In this document: piece after piece, positions 45,238-55,239 of the stretch
Position numbering within the stretch: the stretch's first letter is position 1
Layout: every line of letters begins with the position of its first letter
From: Arion vulgaris
Lineage: Eukaryota > Mollusca > Gastropoda > Stylommatophora > Arionidae
Assembly (NCBI GenBank): GCA_020796225.1
Contig: CM036753.1
Location: 77,893,441-77,957,440 of the forward strand
Length of the DNA: 64,000 bases
Direction: 5' to 3'
Notes under the pieces: model-generated
Told to the model about the DNA's origin: nothing
What the model saw: only the letters and a program-made list of their open reading frames with translations
Databases searched by the model: none
Translations under genes and position numbers: made by a program

Positions 45238-45965
45238 CCCTGAAATACACCAGTCTAAGCACTATTTTCTCAATATACACCAGTCCCTGACTAAATTGGC
45301 TCAATATACACAAAGTCTACACTATTTGCTCAATATACACCAGGCCAAACCTATTCCGCCATATACTGCCAGGTCTACATTTTTCCTCAGAGTTAGAGAC
45401 GCCATGTCTCAACAGGCTGATATTGCTCCAATTAACCCAAGTCTAACACTATTGTCTATCCTGATCTAACACTCATTTGCCTTCCAATAACATCCTGAGC
45501 TCAGCAACTATTATGCTCAGATTAGCCAGTCTAACACCCATTTGCTGCAAATACGCCTTCGTCTAACACTATTTGCCTAAACTACTGAACGTCTAGAATA
45601 TTTGCTCAATTTTTCCAGTCTAACACTATTTCCTCGTTAACGCAGTCTAAACCTTTTGATCACAAAGACATAGGTCTAAAACTATTTGGCTTCAATATAG
45701 TGCAGTCAACATATTTGCTCAGTTACACCTGCTCTAAGCACATTTGCTCAATATCATCAGTCTTTAAACACTATTTGCTCATATTTCACCAGTTAAGAAC
45801 TATTTGCTCAATATACACCAGCAAACACTGCTCAATATATTATTTAGTTCTAACATTATTTCTCAAAATACAATTTATATCTAACACCATATGCTCAAAT
45901 GCACCATGTTCTAACACGTATTTGCTCAATATACGCCTAGTCTACCTATTCTCTCATTACTACAC
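45238..45965 (+). repeat. Indel-rich array, about 28-30 bp unit
   Basis: Degenerate copies of CAGTCTAACACTATTTGCTC followed by AATATACAC. Nearly every unit has missing bases. It has the look of an unpolished array and sits inside the intron where ankyrin exons are expected but not found. Confidence 0.88.
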
Positions 45966-45969
45966 ATAC

Positions 45970-46535
45970 ATATTAAAAATGAGTCCTTTTTTTTATTGGT
46001 AACAGTTTAAGGTGAGAACTTGTTTAATATTGTAACTTTGAAGATTAAAAGCCTATTTAAAAAATAAACTGAAGCTTCGTGAACATGCATGTTTCATCAC
46101 CACATTGATATCAAGAAATACAAATTATTTTGAAGCATGAACAAAATGTCTCCTTTCATTTTTATTAGTTTCATTTAGATATGACCATAGTTTAATTAGT
46201 AATATTTTTGCAAGATTGAACGCACAGATTTGAAAATAAAGTGTTTGTGCCCATGCAACACATCCACATCTTGTAAAACTAAGAAGCATTATTTATGCAG
46301 AAAATGATATGTTAGTTTGTTGAATGGATGCTTGTAATACTTGACCATAGGATTTTGACATTTCGAATCAGGATTGAAAGAGACCCAGGGGGCTTAAATT
46401 GACACCTAGCCTGAACGAAGATGTGTTGACAATAGGATTTCTGAAAATCGATACCAGACTTAATAAAATTTCTTTTATGTTATCGTTCATCATCGCTATT
46501 ACTCTTATAATACATTATAACTGAATACTCATTTA
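45970..46535. other. No gene seen (FANK1 intron 5)
   Basis: AT-rich sequence; searched for ankyrin motifs without success. Confidence 0.45.
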
Positions 46536-46538
46536 TTG

Positions 46539-46750
46539 AGGAGCGTAGGGCCGAATGGATTAGGTACGGCTCCATGCAGGATCCCAACCCGTGTTCAATT
46601 CACGGTAAGACCATGGCTTTTTTCTGTTGGGGACATAAATGAAAAATCCTAACCTGAACTGCGTAGTGGCGACGGCACTAGCTATGCAGCCATTAAATGA
46701 CTCAGGCTCACGTTCCACCTGTCCTACACCGGTATACAAAGCTGTACTAG
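46539..46750 (+). mobile_element. tRNA-derived SINE-like element, family I
   Basis: GGAGCGTAGGGCCGAATGGA (A box) and CCGTGTTCAATTCACGG (B box) form a tRNA-like head. Only one copy is in the window. Confidence 0.55.
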
Positions 46751-46984
46751 AGCAGTAACGACAGTAGTAACACATTTATTCTTCCTTTAATGCATTTATT
46801 CTCGTATCTATTCGATCGCGTGGTAAGGCAGGAAAACCATACGAGAATATACATCAACCATCACAAAATAGAAGTCGTTAGTCTAAACACACTGAAAGAC
46901 ATGCTTAGCAGGAGATCGGAGCAATTATAGACCTGCGATGTGCAATCAGTTTAGTGTTTGTTGAGAAATCCTAAAAACACCAGA

Positions 46985-47330
46985 AAAGATAAGAGTCACC
47001 AACATAAGCGTAAGAAAGAAATTTGGGACAGAACCTTGCTTAAATTACATTGAGAAACAAAGAATAAAGTGGTTCGGCCACTTAATAAAAATTCAACCAA
47101 ACTCGACTGTATACATAGTCTTCTACAGCAGAACATCAGGAAAAAAGGCGAGATGAAGACCAGGAAAAGAAGGATACATCTATAATCTAGCATTGCAGAA
47201 TTTTGTCCCAAATAAATAAAAATAACTATCACCCAAGCCAATACAGAAGCGTAAGACAGTAAACAGAAAACCGCGACACTTGGCAACAACCCATTAACAG
47301 TGTGACGACAAAAGAAGAAGAAGAAGATAT
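46985..47330 (+). pseudogene. LINE C-terminal fragment
   Basis: Frame LNYIEKQRIKWFGHLIKIQP, then a broken GKKAR / RPGKEGYIYN region and an AAG-rich tail. The 'Y.E.QRIKWFGH' motif identifies the same reverse transcriptase tail as at 23.9 kb. Stops follow. Confidence 0.78.
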
Positions 47331-47599
47331 TCAAATGAACCTCAATTGAACAATAAACACATTTATGTTTGTTCATTCGTCCAGAAATCTGTCTTTTTCA
47401 GCGCTGTGTAACCAGAACAGTTCAACTGAATATATATCTATTACCATATGCCAAATGTTTAGCTGAGGACATTTAACAATAAATTTTAATAAAATCCTTC
47501 AAATTTTCTGACCACATACGATAGCAAATCATCATCATTGGCCTCTTTGTCTCAGGAGACAATAGGTTTTTCGTCCCGTAGTTTGTTCTGTGCTGAATC

Positions 47600-48165
47600 A
47601 CATCGTCTCTCTCTCTCTCTCTCGCGATCACCGCCCAGACCGATGTACCAGATCTCCCCATAAATTCTATTCATGTGGAAATCTGATTCATGTAGCCTTA
47701 TCATTGGTCAGATTTCAGACCCAATACACAAATAAGACAAGAGACCAAGCAAGAAAATGTATCAAATTTTATAAGAAAGCGCCGCTGGAACTACATCGGC
47801 CACACACTTAGAATGGATGAGAGAAGACTCCTTACCAATCCCTCATATGGACACCAGGGGAAAAAGAAAACGAGGAAGACCAAGAGAGACTCTGCGTAGA
47901 ACCATCACCAGAGAAGGCTCAACGATGGGCCTAGTAAACATTAAAGACCTAAAACAGATAGCAACGAACCGCGAGACATGGAGAACTATGACCTCTGCCC
48001 TATGCGCCTCCCACAGGCCCAAGAGGAAAGACTAACTAACTAACTATCATTGGTGTGTTTTACGTCACATCTTCAGCACCACTTGGAGCTCTGGTGCTTA
48101 TCTTTCGGCGATGTGTCCGGTTTCAGCCAGCGTTTACTCGGTTCGCTCTCCGTTCACATCGTCTG
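47600..48165 (-). mobile_element. SINE, family B2, split by a LINE
   Basis: The left half (47608-47708) and right half (48045-48165) together match 7393-7600: 'CAGACCGATGTACCAGATCT', 'CATGTGGAAATCTGATTCAT' and 'CAGCCAGCGTTTACTCGGTT'. A CT run at 47610-47625 marks its (AG)n tail on the minus strand. Confidence 0.88.
47699..48054 (+). mobile_element. 5'-truncated LINE insertion with target duplication
   Basis: Insertion 47709-48044 is flanked by the 10-bp duplication TATCATTGGT (47699-47708, 48045-48054) and ends in ACTAACTAACTAAC. It contains only the last part of a LINE polyprotein: YIGHTLRMDERRLLTN, then in another frame GKRKRGRPRETLRRTITREG and ETWRTMTSALCAS. This is a clear case of target-primed reverse transcription with a microsatellite tail. 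Confidence 0.93.
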
Positions 48166-48234
48166 TTGTGGCTGTAATGGCCTATTCTGGAGTGACAATC
48201 CTTGCCACAGTTATGATAGCAAAAGAAAAGCATT

Positions 48235-48530
48235 TAAATAGACTAAAGTGTGCGTCATTCGAGATCATCATTAAAAGACGAAGGCGGATGTGATTGGGCA
48301 GTATGTCGTATGCCATCATGGGCATTTGTTAGGACAGCTCTCCGATTGACAGCGGATAGTAAAAAAAGGCACACACATCCAAAAATACAAGGAGAAGAAG
48401 AATGGAAAAAATGCTGACAGATTTGGGTTTGGCGTGGGAAGCAATTAATAGAAAGGTGATAGAACGACAATATTAAAAATCTCTCGTGGACCTATTATGT
48501 TTCAAACGGGACACGAATAGGACATAGATA
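48235..48530 (+). pseudogene. LINE C-terminal fragment
   Basis: Broken frames read RMEKMLTDLGLAWEAINRKV preceded by PSWAFVRTAL and HTHPKIQG. This is the 'LGLSWE...R...DR..W' end of a LINE. The central 'GRPR' region is degraded. Confidence 0.65.
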
Positions 48531-48791
48531 CATATGCCAAATGTTGTTTCATAAACTCATCTTAAACAAAGTTTGATATATCCATTGTTTTATGGGAGTC
48601 AAACACTAACTACTGATACTTTCGCTAACTTAAATTTGCAGCTGTACAAAGAATTGTTGAAAATCTTACTTTATTTAATAGCAATAGCATGTTTATTATG
48701 GCATTTCATTTGTTATGCTAGATAATTGGTTATGATTTTCATACCAGAATTTGATGAGCCATATTCGTCTTTATGCTATATATTTCCGCAG

Positions 48792-48973
48792 CTAATATGA
48801 CTCCTGATTCCAAGGCATACGAATTAGCTGCTAGTCTTCAGTTGAGAGGAGCTAACATGTCTACAAAAGCATATAATCATTATACTCCTCTACTGAATGC
48901 TATCATTAGACGGAAGCCCAATTTGGTCGAATTCTTTCTTGCAAGAGGTGCTGATATTTTTGAGCAGAGTGAG
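48792..48973 (+). CDS. FANK1: FANK1 exon: ankyrin repeats 4-5
   Basis: Acceptor TATATTTCCGCAG, donor GTAAGT. After two bases of a split codon it reads NMTPDSKAYELAASLQLRGA, then NMSTKAYNHYTPLLNAIIRR and KPNLVEFFLARGADIFEQSE. The second repeat (YTPLLNAI....NLVEFFLARGAD) is a clear ankyrin unit and corresponds to vertebrate FANK1 repeat 5. The first corresponds to repeat 4 and its loop 'RGANM'. The exon has 182 bases, is the longest and best conserved, and ends at a codon boundary. It requires one base from a preceding exon, which is not the exon at 43539-43604. Confidence 0.93.
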
Positions 48974-48994
48974 GTAAGTGATAAAATGTTCTAT

Positions 48995-49175
48995 AGTATA
49001 ACCAGTGGCGGCTCGTCAGTAAGGGTCAGTGTGGCCGGGCCCCACCAGAAACAAGGTGTAACATGTATTTATTATTTTATACATTAAAATATATCCTAAC
49101 CGAAACCATGATTTTTCCGAAAATTTATGTCTGGCCCCACCAACAAAATGATCACGAGCCGCCACTGAGTATAAC
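48995..49175 (+). mobile_element. hAT-type MITE (family C), copy 2
   Basis: Element 49003-49167 (165 bp) with perfect 8-bp duplication AGTATAAC (48995-49002, 49168-49175) and terminal repeats CAGTGGCGGCTCGTC / GATCACGAGCCGCCACTG. It lies only 22 bp past the donor site of the preceding FANK1 exon. Reverse-complement relative at 10393-10559. Confidence 0.93.
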
Positions 49176-49189
49176 CTAGATTATTAATA

Positions 49190-49450
49190 TCGTCCGTGTG
49201 GTGCCGGGGCTCGCAAGGGGAGCAAAGAATAGTAACACTGCGACCTACACGATATGTCGTAAGAGACGACTGAGGTAGGGGCCTAGGGAAGCTATCTTGT
49301 AAATAAAAAGCGTTGCAGAAATCGGATGTGTTGACCTATTTGTAGGCGCATAACTGGCACAGCGTACAATCGCTCTTTGGCTCTGATCACATACATATCA
49401 CACAGAGTGGTTAACAAGTGGTCGATATGGAGCGTTTGAAGAAAAAGAAG
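49190..49450 (+). mobile_element. SINE, family B3, left member of inverted pair
   Basis: Head-like CGTCCGTGTGGTGCCGGGGC, then GATATGTCGTAAGAGACGAC, which is the conserved core shared with families B1 and B2. The rest of the body is distinct (GTTGACCTATTTGTAGGCGC) and ends in AAGAAGAAGA. Confidence 0.75.
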
Positions 49451-49514
49451 AAGATATTGTTATATATAATAATGAGATGTCAAGCAAACTAACTACGAGT
49501 AATACTACAAGGGT

Positions 49515-49790
49515 ATCCTTTTCGTCTTTTCTAAGTCTCCATATCGACCTCTTGTTAACCACTGTTTGCGACTTGTATGTGATCCGAGCCTAAGAGCAAC
49601 TGTACGCTGTCCCAGTTATGCTCCTTCAAGTAATCCAGCACATCCGATTTCTGCGACGCTTTATATTTACCAGGGTAACTTCCCTAGACCCCTACCCCAG
49701 TCACCTCTTACGACATGCCTTGTATGTCTCCGTGGTGCTATTCCCTTGCTTCCTTGAGGGCCCTGGCAACACACGGGCGTTGTTGCATAG
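49515..49790 (-). mobile_element. SINE, family B3, right member of inverted pair
   Basis: Reverse-complement relative of the preceding element: TCTCCATATCGACCTCTTGT, GTACGCTGTCCCAGTTATGC, CACCTCTTACGACATGCC, ending in CACACGGGCG (head). Both lie in the intron between the sixth and seventh FANK1 exons found here. Confidence 0.75.
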
Positions 49791-49847
49791 TAATTTCATA
49801 TGTATTCAATTGACACATTCTATTTTTGTGATATTCTATCTCTACAG

Positions 49848-49892
49848 AATGGACAAACACCATACGATATTGCACAGAGCGTTGGCCACACG
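49848..49892 (+). CDS. FANK1: FANK1 exon: ankyrin repeat 6 start
   Basis: Acceptor TTCTATCTCTACAG, donor GTAAGT, 15 codons in phase 0 on both sides: NGQTPYDIAQSVGHT. The 'NG.TP.DIA...GH' sequence is the start of a capping ankyrin repeat. The small size (45 bases) makes it easy to miss with automatic prediction. Confidence 0.92.
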
Positions 49893-49959
49893 GTAAGTTA
49901 CTACATTTAAAAGAATTGAAGTAAAGACAAAATGGAAGGTATATCAGAGGCAACTTAAA

Positions 49960-51010
49960 TGATCTTATTCGTGTTTCCCAGAGAAATACACAGCAATCGA
50001 GTAATCCACCCCACTAATCTTTCAGTTTCAGTTTGGAATATCTTTATTGCACTCCGGACATGTCCATAGGTGCTCCGATCTCCTTCGCAATATTTCCAAC
50101 AGCGACTTACCGTACCAGTTCTATTTTGATTGATGAGCCTACTCGTATACCTGTTGTACTGTTCTTTCCTTGCCATACCAATCTTCAAATCCAGCTCTCG
50201 CAGTCTAGTAGTTGACGTGGATTGGTTTAGATGAAGATCTTCTCTGCGGCTACGCTCTATGAGGGCGTTCACGATGTCAGCTCTGTCCATTGGCTGGCCC
50301 TCTGATATGGCGGCAGAGCCAGCCAGCCTGTTTGCTCTCTCATTGCCAACGACACCCTTGTGCCCCGGAACAAAGACAAGACTAATTCTGAAAATTGTTG
50401 ACGCCTGCAGTGATTCAGTCCATTGCCTGCTCACCGAACCGGCCTCCACCTTTCGGATCATACTCAATGAGTCACTCAGAATGCACGCTTGATTGTAGTT
50501 TTGTGACTCTAGCCAGAGTAGTGCATTGGTCACCCCAGTACCTCCATTGTCATGCTGCTTGTTGTCATACTAAATGCACCATGGCTTCCTTGACCATTCT
50601 GCCACATGAACTTGCAGAGAAGGCCCATGCAGATTTTTCGTGACGAACTACCGATCCATCCGTGTAAATCACAACGTCGTCTGCATTGCAGTTTTCATCG
50701 ATGATGGCTTTAACGTCTGCATTCAACGCCACGGAATTTCCCTCTCTCCAACCTTTGTCAAATTTAATGATTGTTAAAAAAAAGTGTTCTAGTGTATTGG
50801 AGGCATCGGTATCCATTCTTCACCATAGTCAATATTATTGAGCCCGCATACCAGCTGAACAGTATCTGCGGCACGGCCAACCCATGACTTGCCCTGCTTT
50901 AGCCGATTTCCACCACTGGTGCTGAGCTGTTGATGCAATGGGTGATCCTTTTGGCACTTATTTTGAGATAGGCACGTGCTCTAGCTATCTTGAGTCTATG
51001 CTCCATGGTC
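49960..51010 (-). pseudogene. LINE RNase H domain and C-terminal zinc region
   Basis: On the minus strand DVVIYTDGSVVRHEKSAWAF opens an RNase H fold (first catalytic Asp in YTDGS). The next piece has QACILSDSLSMIRKVE (Asp in SDS) and VFVPGHKGVVGNERANRLAG ('P-G-H-x-G..GNE-x-A', with the final catalytic Asp replaced by Asn in ERAN). A Cys-rich end, VSRCWKYCEGDRSTYGHVRS, follows. A frameshift near 50550 separates the YTDGS part from the rest. Upstream, 50817-51010 holds a degraded linker (MEHRLKIARARAYLKI, then QGKSWVGRAADTVQL in another frame). No reverse transcriptase is left. The closest relatives in the window are at 43118-43440 and 62720-62960. Confidence 0.9.
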
Positions 51011-51059
51011 GGAAAATCCAGGAGAAACATCATCGCCACACAGGGTGTATCCCTTGTGC

Positions 51060-51490
51060 AACCGAGGCACACTAATCTTATGAAAAATCAATGTTACATG
51101 CAACCTTTTCCCGACATTATGTTATTAGTGCTAAAACTCGACGTTGCTATCAAACAACAGAAGAAAATTAGTCACAACAGAAATGAAATGTCTAGCTAGA
51201 GTGGTTCGTAAATAAAAAACACCGTTTCCAAATGGGGGAAGGAAGTAGGTACAACACCAGTATTGAACTTATCCACACACACAAAAATTAAATGTTTCTG
51301 TCACATAACTAAATTACTGAAAGATAGTACACCTCAAAAGGTGATGATGTAATTAGATACAGTAAATACAAGGCTAAAGGTCACCTGCGAAAAAGGTGGA
51401 CCACAGAAAAAACAAAGTAAGTGAAAGACATAAAGACATCATATAAAATTGAAAGACTCACCTCTGGTGAAAGGAGATGTAGATTACTTG
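51060..51490 (+). pseudogene. LINE C-terminal fragment
   Basis: Pieces read LPDIMLLVLK (from LPTLCY-type), VGTTPVLNLSTHTKIK and FCHITKLLKDSTPQK, then KVTCEKGGP. Same tail type as 23.9 kb but more decayed. Confidence 0.7.
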
Positions 51491-51939
51491 AACAGACGGA
51501 AAAATGACATTTCATATTATGAATGGAAACTTGAACGCTTATGCACCCAAATGCGAACCTCAAAAACCCCTACCAGCAAATGTCGTACAAATAACACATC
51601 CTTATCCTCCGGTTTATGTACAAATTGAAAGTCTCACATCCCAAAAGCTTCAAATTTATGAGACAGACGATCTCTTGCGGAGTGAGACCACAGCAGAAAA
51701 CATTCTGCACGTGTGTTCGTTCTACTGGAAATACATGGCAGAATAAGTTCAACCGACTGTCTATTGTCTTTCTCCAGGTGGTTAATGGAAATGGTTGTCT
51801 ACTCTTGCCGTTAAGCTTAGAGGTGGGAGCTTTAATTTGCGTTCCAGGGCCAGATGAGTCACCCTTGTTGTATTATATCCGTGTTTATTTAGTGTGGTCT
51901 TGATATTGTCTATCCATCTTTTTTGGTCTTCCCTTGGCT

Positions 51940-52310
51940 CTAGTACCTGAACTATTTATTGCATGCTGTTATTGGTGAGTGGTTGTATTCCATTCTCATT
52001 AAATATCCAAACCACTGCATGTGTTGCCTTTCAATGTATTCGGTGCATGAAGTTATGCCAACTCTGCTTCTGATGTCCTTATTTCGTAGTCTATCTTTCC
52101 TGGTGACCCCCACCGCCCTCTTCAAACATTTCATTTACAGTGGTGAGTTTTCTGTAGTGTGCTGCTGTCACGTACCATGTTTGGCACTGGTAACAAAGTG
52201 TTGGTAGAAGAATACATTTTACCATCTGTCCGATACTGCTACATTCCCAAAACTGAGAGACTCTTTCAACGCAAAGTATACAGTCCATTGAAGCTATTTG
52301 TGCAGTGATC
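51940..52310 (-). pseudogene. LINE C-terminal fragment
   Basis: Minus frames KCILLPTLCYQCQTWYVTAA and MKCLKRAVGVTRKDRLRNKD, then IRSRVGITSCTEYIERQHMQ and WFGYLMRM. It holds the full 'LPTLCY...W' to 'QIKWFGH..RM' region with one frame shift between 52091 and 52134. The preceding reverse transcriptase core is absent. Confidence 0.88.
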
Positions 52311-52523
52311 TAATTTCCTGACAGAAGAACAACGAGGAAGAAAAAAAATGGTTATGGTGTCTTGTAGAGAAATGTGCTGGCGAGAGAGCAATATACGTAA
52401 TATATATCTTGTATTTTATTGTGAGTATTCAAGACACAGATAGATGGTATTTTTGTTAACAGAGAAGTTCTTTCATTGTAAGTAGTCTATTAGTGCTAAA
52501 GCTGTGAATGGCAACACAATTTT

Positions 52524-52794
52524 ATTTTATTAAATCACCGAGTGGTTACGGGGCCTAAATTTGGAGTGTAAAGAATAGAACCACTGTTATCTGCCACGCA
52601 TGTCGTAAGAGGCGATTAAGGAGGTTTGGCTGAAATCGGATGCACATGTCCTAAATGTGTAGAAGTCTATGCGTTTAGGGCCTACCAAACCAATGTGCAA
52701 CGTATACACATTCTTGGCAAAGATCAAACATATCACAAAGAGTGATTAAAATTGGTCGTAAAGAACGAACGCAAAGAAGAAGATTTAATTAAAT
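52524..52794 (+). mobile_element. SINE, family B1, with target duplication
   Basis: SINE 52536-52782; duplication ATTTTATTAAAT / ATTTAATTAAAT (11 of 12 bases identical). Head CACCGAGTGGTTACGGGGCC, tail AAGAAGA. It ends about 50 bp before the last FANK1 exon. Confidence 0.9.
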
Positions 52795-52843
52795 TACTGT
52801 AGCCTAGTACTTTTTATAACTGTGTCACTTTCGCATGTTACAG

Positions 52844-52945
52844 CAAATTCTGAAAGCATTTGAGAACAAAATTCAACAACAGAACTTGATGCCAAAGCCT
52901 AAGAAGAAAGCAGATCCCCTTGATCAAGTTGATGTATCATCATGA
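52844..52945 (+). CDS. FANK1: FANK1 last coding exon
   Basis: Acceptor CTTTCGCATGTTACAG; phase 0. Reads QILKAFENKIQQQNLMPKPK then KKADPLDQVDVSS and TGA at 52943-52945. The helical 'IL..FE.K' followed by a Pro/Lys-rich stretch matches the end of FANK1, whose vertebrate forms also finish with a short lysine-rich tail after 'SLLEE'. Confidence 0.9.
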   Translation, partial: QILKAFENKIQQQNLMPKPKKKADPLDQVDVSS

Positions 52946-53250
52946 AAACCATAAATCTTAATCCCTGGGTTATCTAGACTTTTACACAACTAAGAAATTG
53001 TTCCTATGGATACTACATTATTTATATGGATAATACATTCTTTCTATTGATACTACATTATTTATATGGAAACTACATTATTTATATGGATAATACATTG
53101 TTTTTATTGATACTTCATTGTTTTAATTGTACCGCATATTTTTTTTCAAATTATTTCATCTAAACCTGCAAATGTTACAAATTGACAATATCAGTTATTT
53201 AATATACCGTCCAGCTTTGTAATGGAACACATGTATTCAATAAATCTAAT
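52946..53250 (+). promoter_or_regulatory. FANK1: FANK1 3' UTR and poly(A) signal
   Basis: A canonical AATAAA lies at 53239-53244, about 295 bp after the stop. The interval has short 'TATGGATAATACATT' iterations (about 53005-53130). Cleavage around 53260 is inferred. Confidence 0.6.
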
Positions 53251-53259
53251 GTCGTCCAT

Positions 53260-53900
53260 TTCTATCTTGTACTTTTTTAACAAGCCTTTACTCTGCCCTC
53301 CATTCTTCTTGTAATCTGTCTCCACCTCTTTTCTCCAAGAGTTAAATTAATGTTGTCCATTAAATTTTAATTTGGTGTAGCACTTATAACAGTTTAAAAT
53401 GATCTGGCATCAAATATACTTGAAGTTAGAAAAAAACAGATTTATCTTATTGTAAATAACTAATTCTAGTTCAGGTTTTCCATTGTATATCAAGGACTAT
53501 ATATGACTAGTTGCCAGTCAGTTCTACCAAAAATGTTTCGCAGAATGATTTCATCAACGACAACAAAATGGTATCAGAAAACTTTTTTCTTAAACTGACT
53601 CTTCTCCATTATTTTACCTTCCATATTGTTACTAATGACCAACAATATTTTTTTGGTATAAAATCCGTACCGATAATGTCAAATTCATTATGAGGACTGC
53701 TATTCTGTACATATAACAAATAATGTCGATGTAGTTCAGTTTTCTCAGCAGAGAATCAAGTTTTCACATCATCGGTAATAGATAAGTGTCTATTATTTCA
53801 CTTTATTTGCATACTTGTTGCAATAAAATTTTATTTTAACTGATCTAATAGACGTATTTTTGTTCATCTTTATATTTGTGTTCCATTTTTTAAATTAACC
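53260..53900. other. No gene seen
   Basis: AT-rich intergenic sequence. Confidence 0.4.
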
Positions 53901-53904
53901 TGTG

Positions 53905-54330
53905 ATGAATTCAGACATAGTCATGGGATCTAATATGGCGCCTCTGGCTGATTTTTGCGTGAAGGTTTCCTTTATCACAAGTGTCATTTGCCATTCAGGC
54001 GAACCTTACTCTAACTTTCAAAATATTTGTAATTTAGATCCCAAGTCTTCTTCTTCTTTGCGGCCAATTTTAATCACTCTTTTTGATATGTTTCATCTTT
54101 GCCAAGAACGTGTATACGTTGCACATTGGTTTGGTAGGCCCATAAACGCATATATTTCTACACGTTTAGGACATGTGCATCCGATTTCAGCCAAACCTCC
54201 TAAGTCGCCTCTTACGACATGCGTGGCAGGTAATAGTGGTTCTATTCTTTACACCCTAAATTTGGGCCCCGGTAACCGCTCCGGCGAGATCCCAAGTAAT
54301 GGACATCGTGTTACTATTCATGCAAAAGAA
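53905..54330 (+). repeat. Dispersed repeat A, copy carrying a SINE
   Basis: 53905-54046 has the family blocks GAATTCAGACATAGTCATGG, GCGCCTCTGGCTGATTTTTG and CAGGCGAACCTTACTCTAAC. After the inserted SINE the family sequence resumes with 'AAGTAATGGACATCGTG'. Confidence 0.75.
54037..54297 (-). mobile_element. SINE, family B1, inserted in repeat A
   Basis: SINE 54047-54287 flanked by GATCCCAAGT (54037-54046, 54288-54297). It is younger than the repeat A copy. Confidence 0.93.
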
Positions 54331-54418
54331 ATTCCCAGTCATGTTCATATGTTAAGTAAGAACAAAGTCTCAAAAGTTGAAAAATCGTTTGACCATTCAA
54401 CAAAATATGGATGATGTT

Positions 54419-54689
54419 CAAATGCATATTAAAAGTTAATTGCATATCCTTTACAGGACTTTGTGAATCAATCCCAGCTTTTAACGCTGTTTGTGATTTT
54501 TCTAGGCATTATTACATTCAGTAGTTTGCCATTGCTTTCTGAACGGGTGGTGTCATCGTCCTTTTGCAAGAATCCACGTGATACAATTTGCAACCAAACT
54601 GTCCGCAGCGTGATTTGAACTCAGAACGTCGAGATTAATAGACAGAGTCACTATCCCCTAGGCCACAGACGCCACCCAAATGCACATTA
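54419..54689 (-). mobile_element. tRNA-derived SINE, family D, with target duplication
   Basis: Element 54432-54676 with duplication CAAATGCATATTA / CAAATGCACATTA (12 of 13). The + strand body has TTCAGTAGTTTGCCATTGCT; the minus-strand head reads GTCTGTGGCCTAGGGGATAG (A box) and GAGTTCAAATCACG (B box). Confidence 0.9.
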
Positions 54690-54744
54690 CTAAAGTAATA
54701 TTCCCAGAAAGCCACAAATATCAACATAAGATATACTATAATAT

Positions 54745-55045
54745 GAGCAGATTAGAACAAATTGTCATTCTGCGCCTTAGAACAGGACACAATCGACTCT
54801 GCAGCCACATGTATACACAATTTAAGATTGGCAATTCAGCCATGTGTACATGAACATCAGACTTCAGAGCACAAACTTCAAGACTGCCCCGAATATGATA
54901 TACTGAGGTAAACTCACTGGCCTAACGAAACAACACTCGACATAAAATTACACGGACCTCTGTGTGAGCTATAAAAGACAGTGAAGCTTATATAAGAGAT
55001 AGCATTGAATATATAGACAATATTTCAAGCGAACGAAAGACAGTA
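54745..55045 (+). pseudogene. LINE C-terminal fragment
   Basis: Frame MSRLEQIVILRLRTGHNRLC, SHMYTQFKIGNSAMC, then EHKLQDCPEYDIL in another frame. It is the + strand counterpart of the tail at 41640-42000 ('FRLRTGHN...', 'LQDC'). Confidence 0.82.
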
Positions 55046-55239
55046 ATATGCCCCAGAATAGCATTATTCTTATTTCCTGATAGTTTGCATTTATAATTAT
55101 TTTCCACTCTTGTCAAAATAGCAGGGTTGGTTTGCGTAGACATGGTAAACAATGGTTGCTAATGACAAAAAGTGTGAAAGAGGATCACATAAGCATAAAT
55201 AGAATAAAAACAAAATGTCTTTAAACATTAAATAACTAT

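Larger units (their letters stand above)
19307..53244 (+). other. FANK1: FANK1 gene (coding exons to poly(A) signal)
   Basis: Fibronectin type III and ankyrin repeat protein 1. Known family members have one N-terminal FN3 domain followed by about six ankyrin repeats and a short lysine-rich tail, about 345 residues in mammals. They are expressed in testis and ciliated or spermatogenic cells, with proposed roles in transcription and apoptosis control. Eight coding exons are found here, with introns of 7.5, 3.5, 8.3, 4.5, 5.2, 0.9 and 3.0 kb, far larger than the exons because of arrays and retroelements. Together they give about 283 residues. The segment equivalent to the end of ankyrin repeat 1 to the start of repeat 4 is not found between 43605 and 48791. 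A 5' UTR or first exon upstream of 19307 could not be located. Identification rests on domain order and on motifs such as GKITHYSIELHF. Confidence 0.88.

Noticed and set aside
46996..47376. 126-codon minus-strand frame resembling a membrane protein
   Set aside because: Antisense shadow of a LINE tail read on the + strand (QRIKWFGH).
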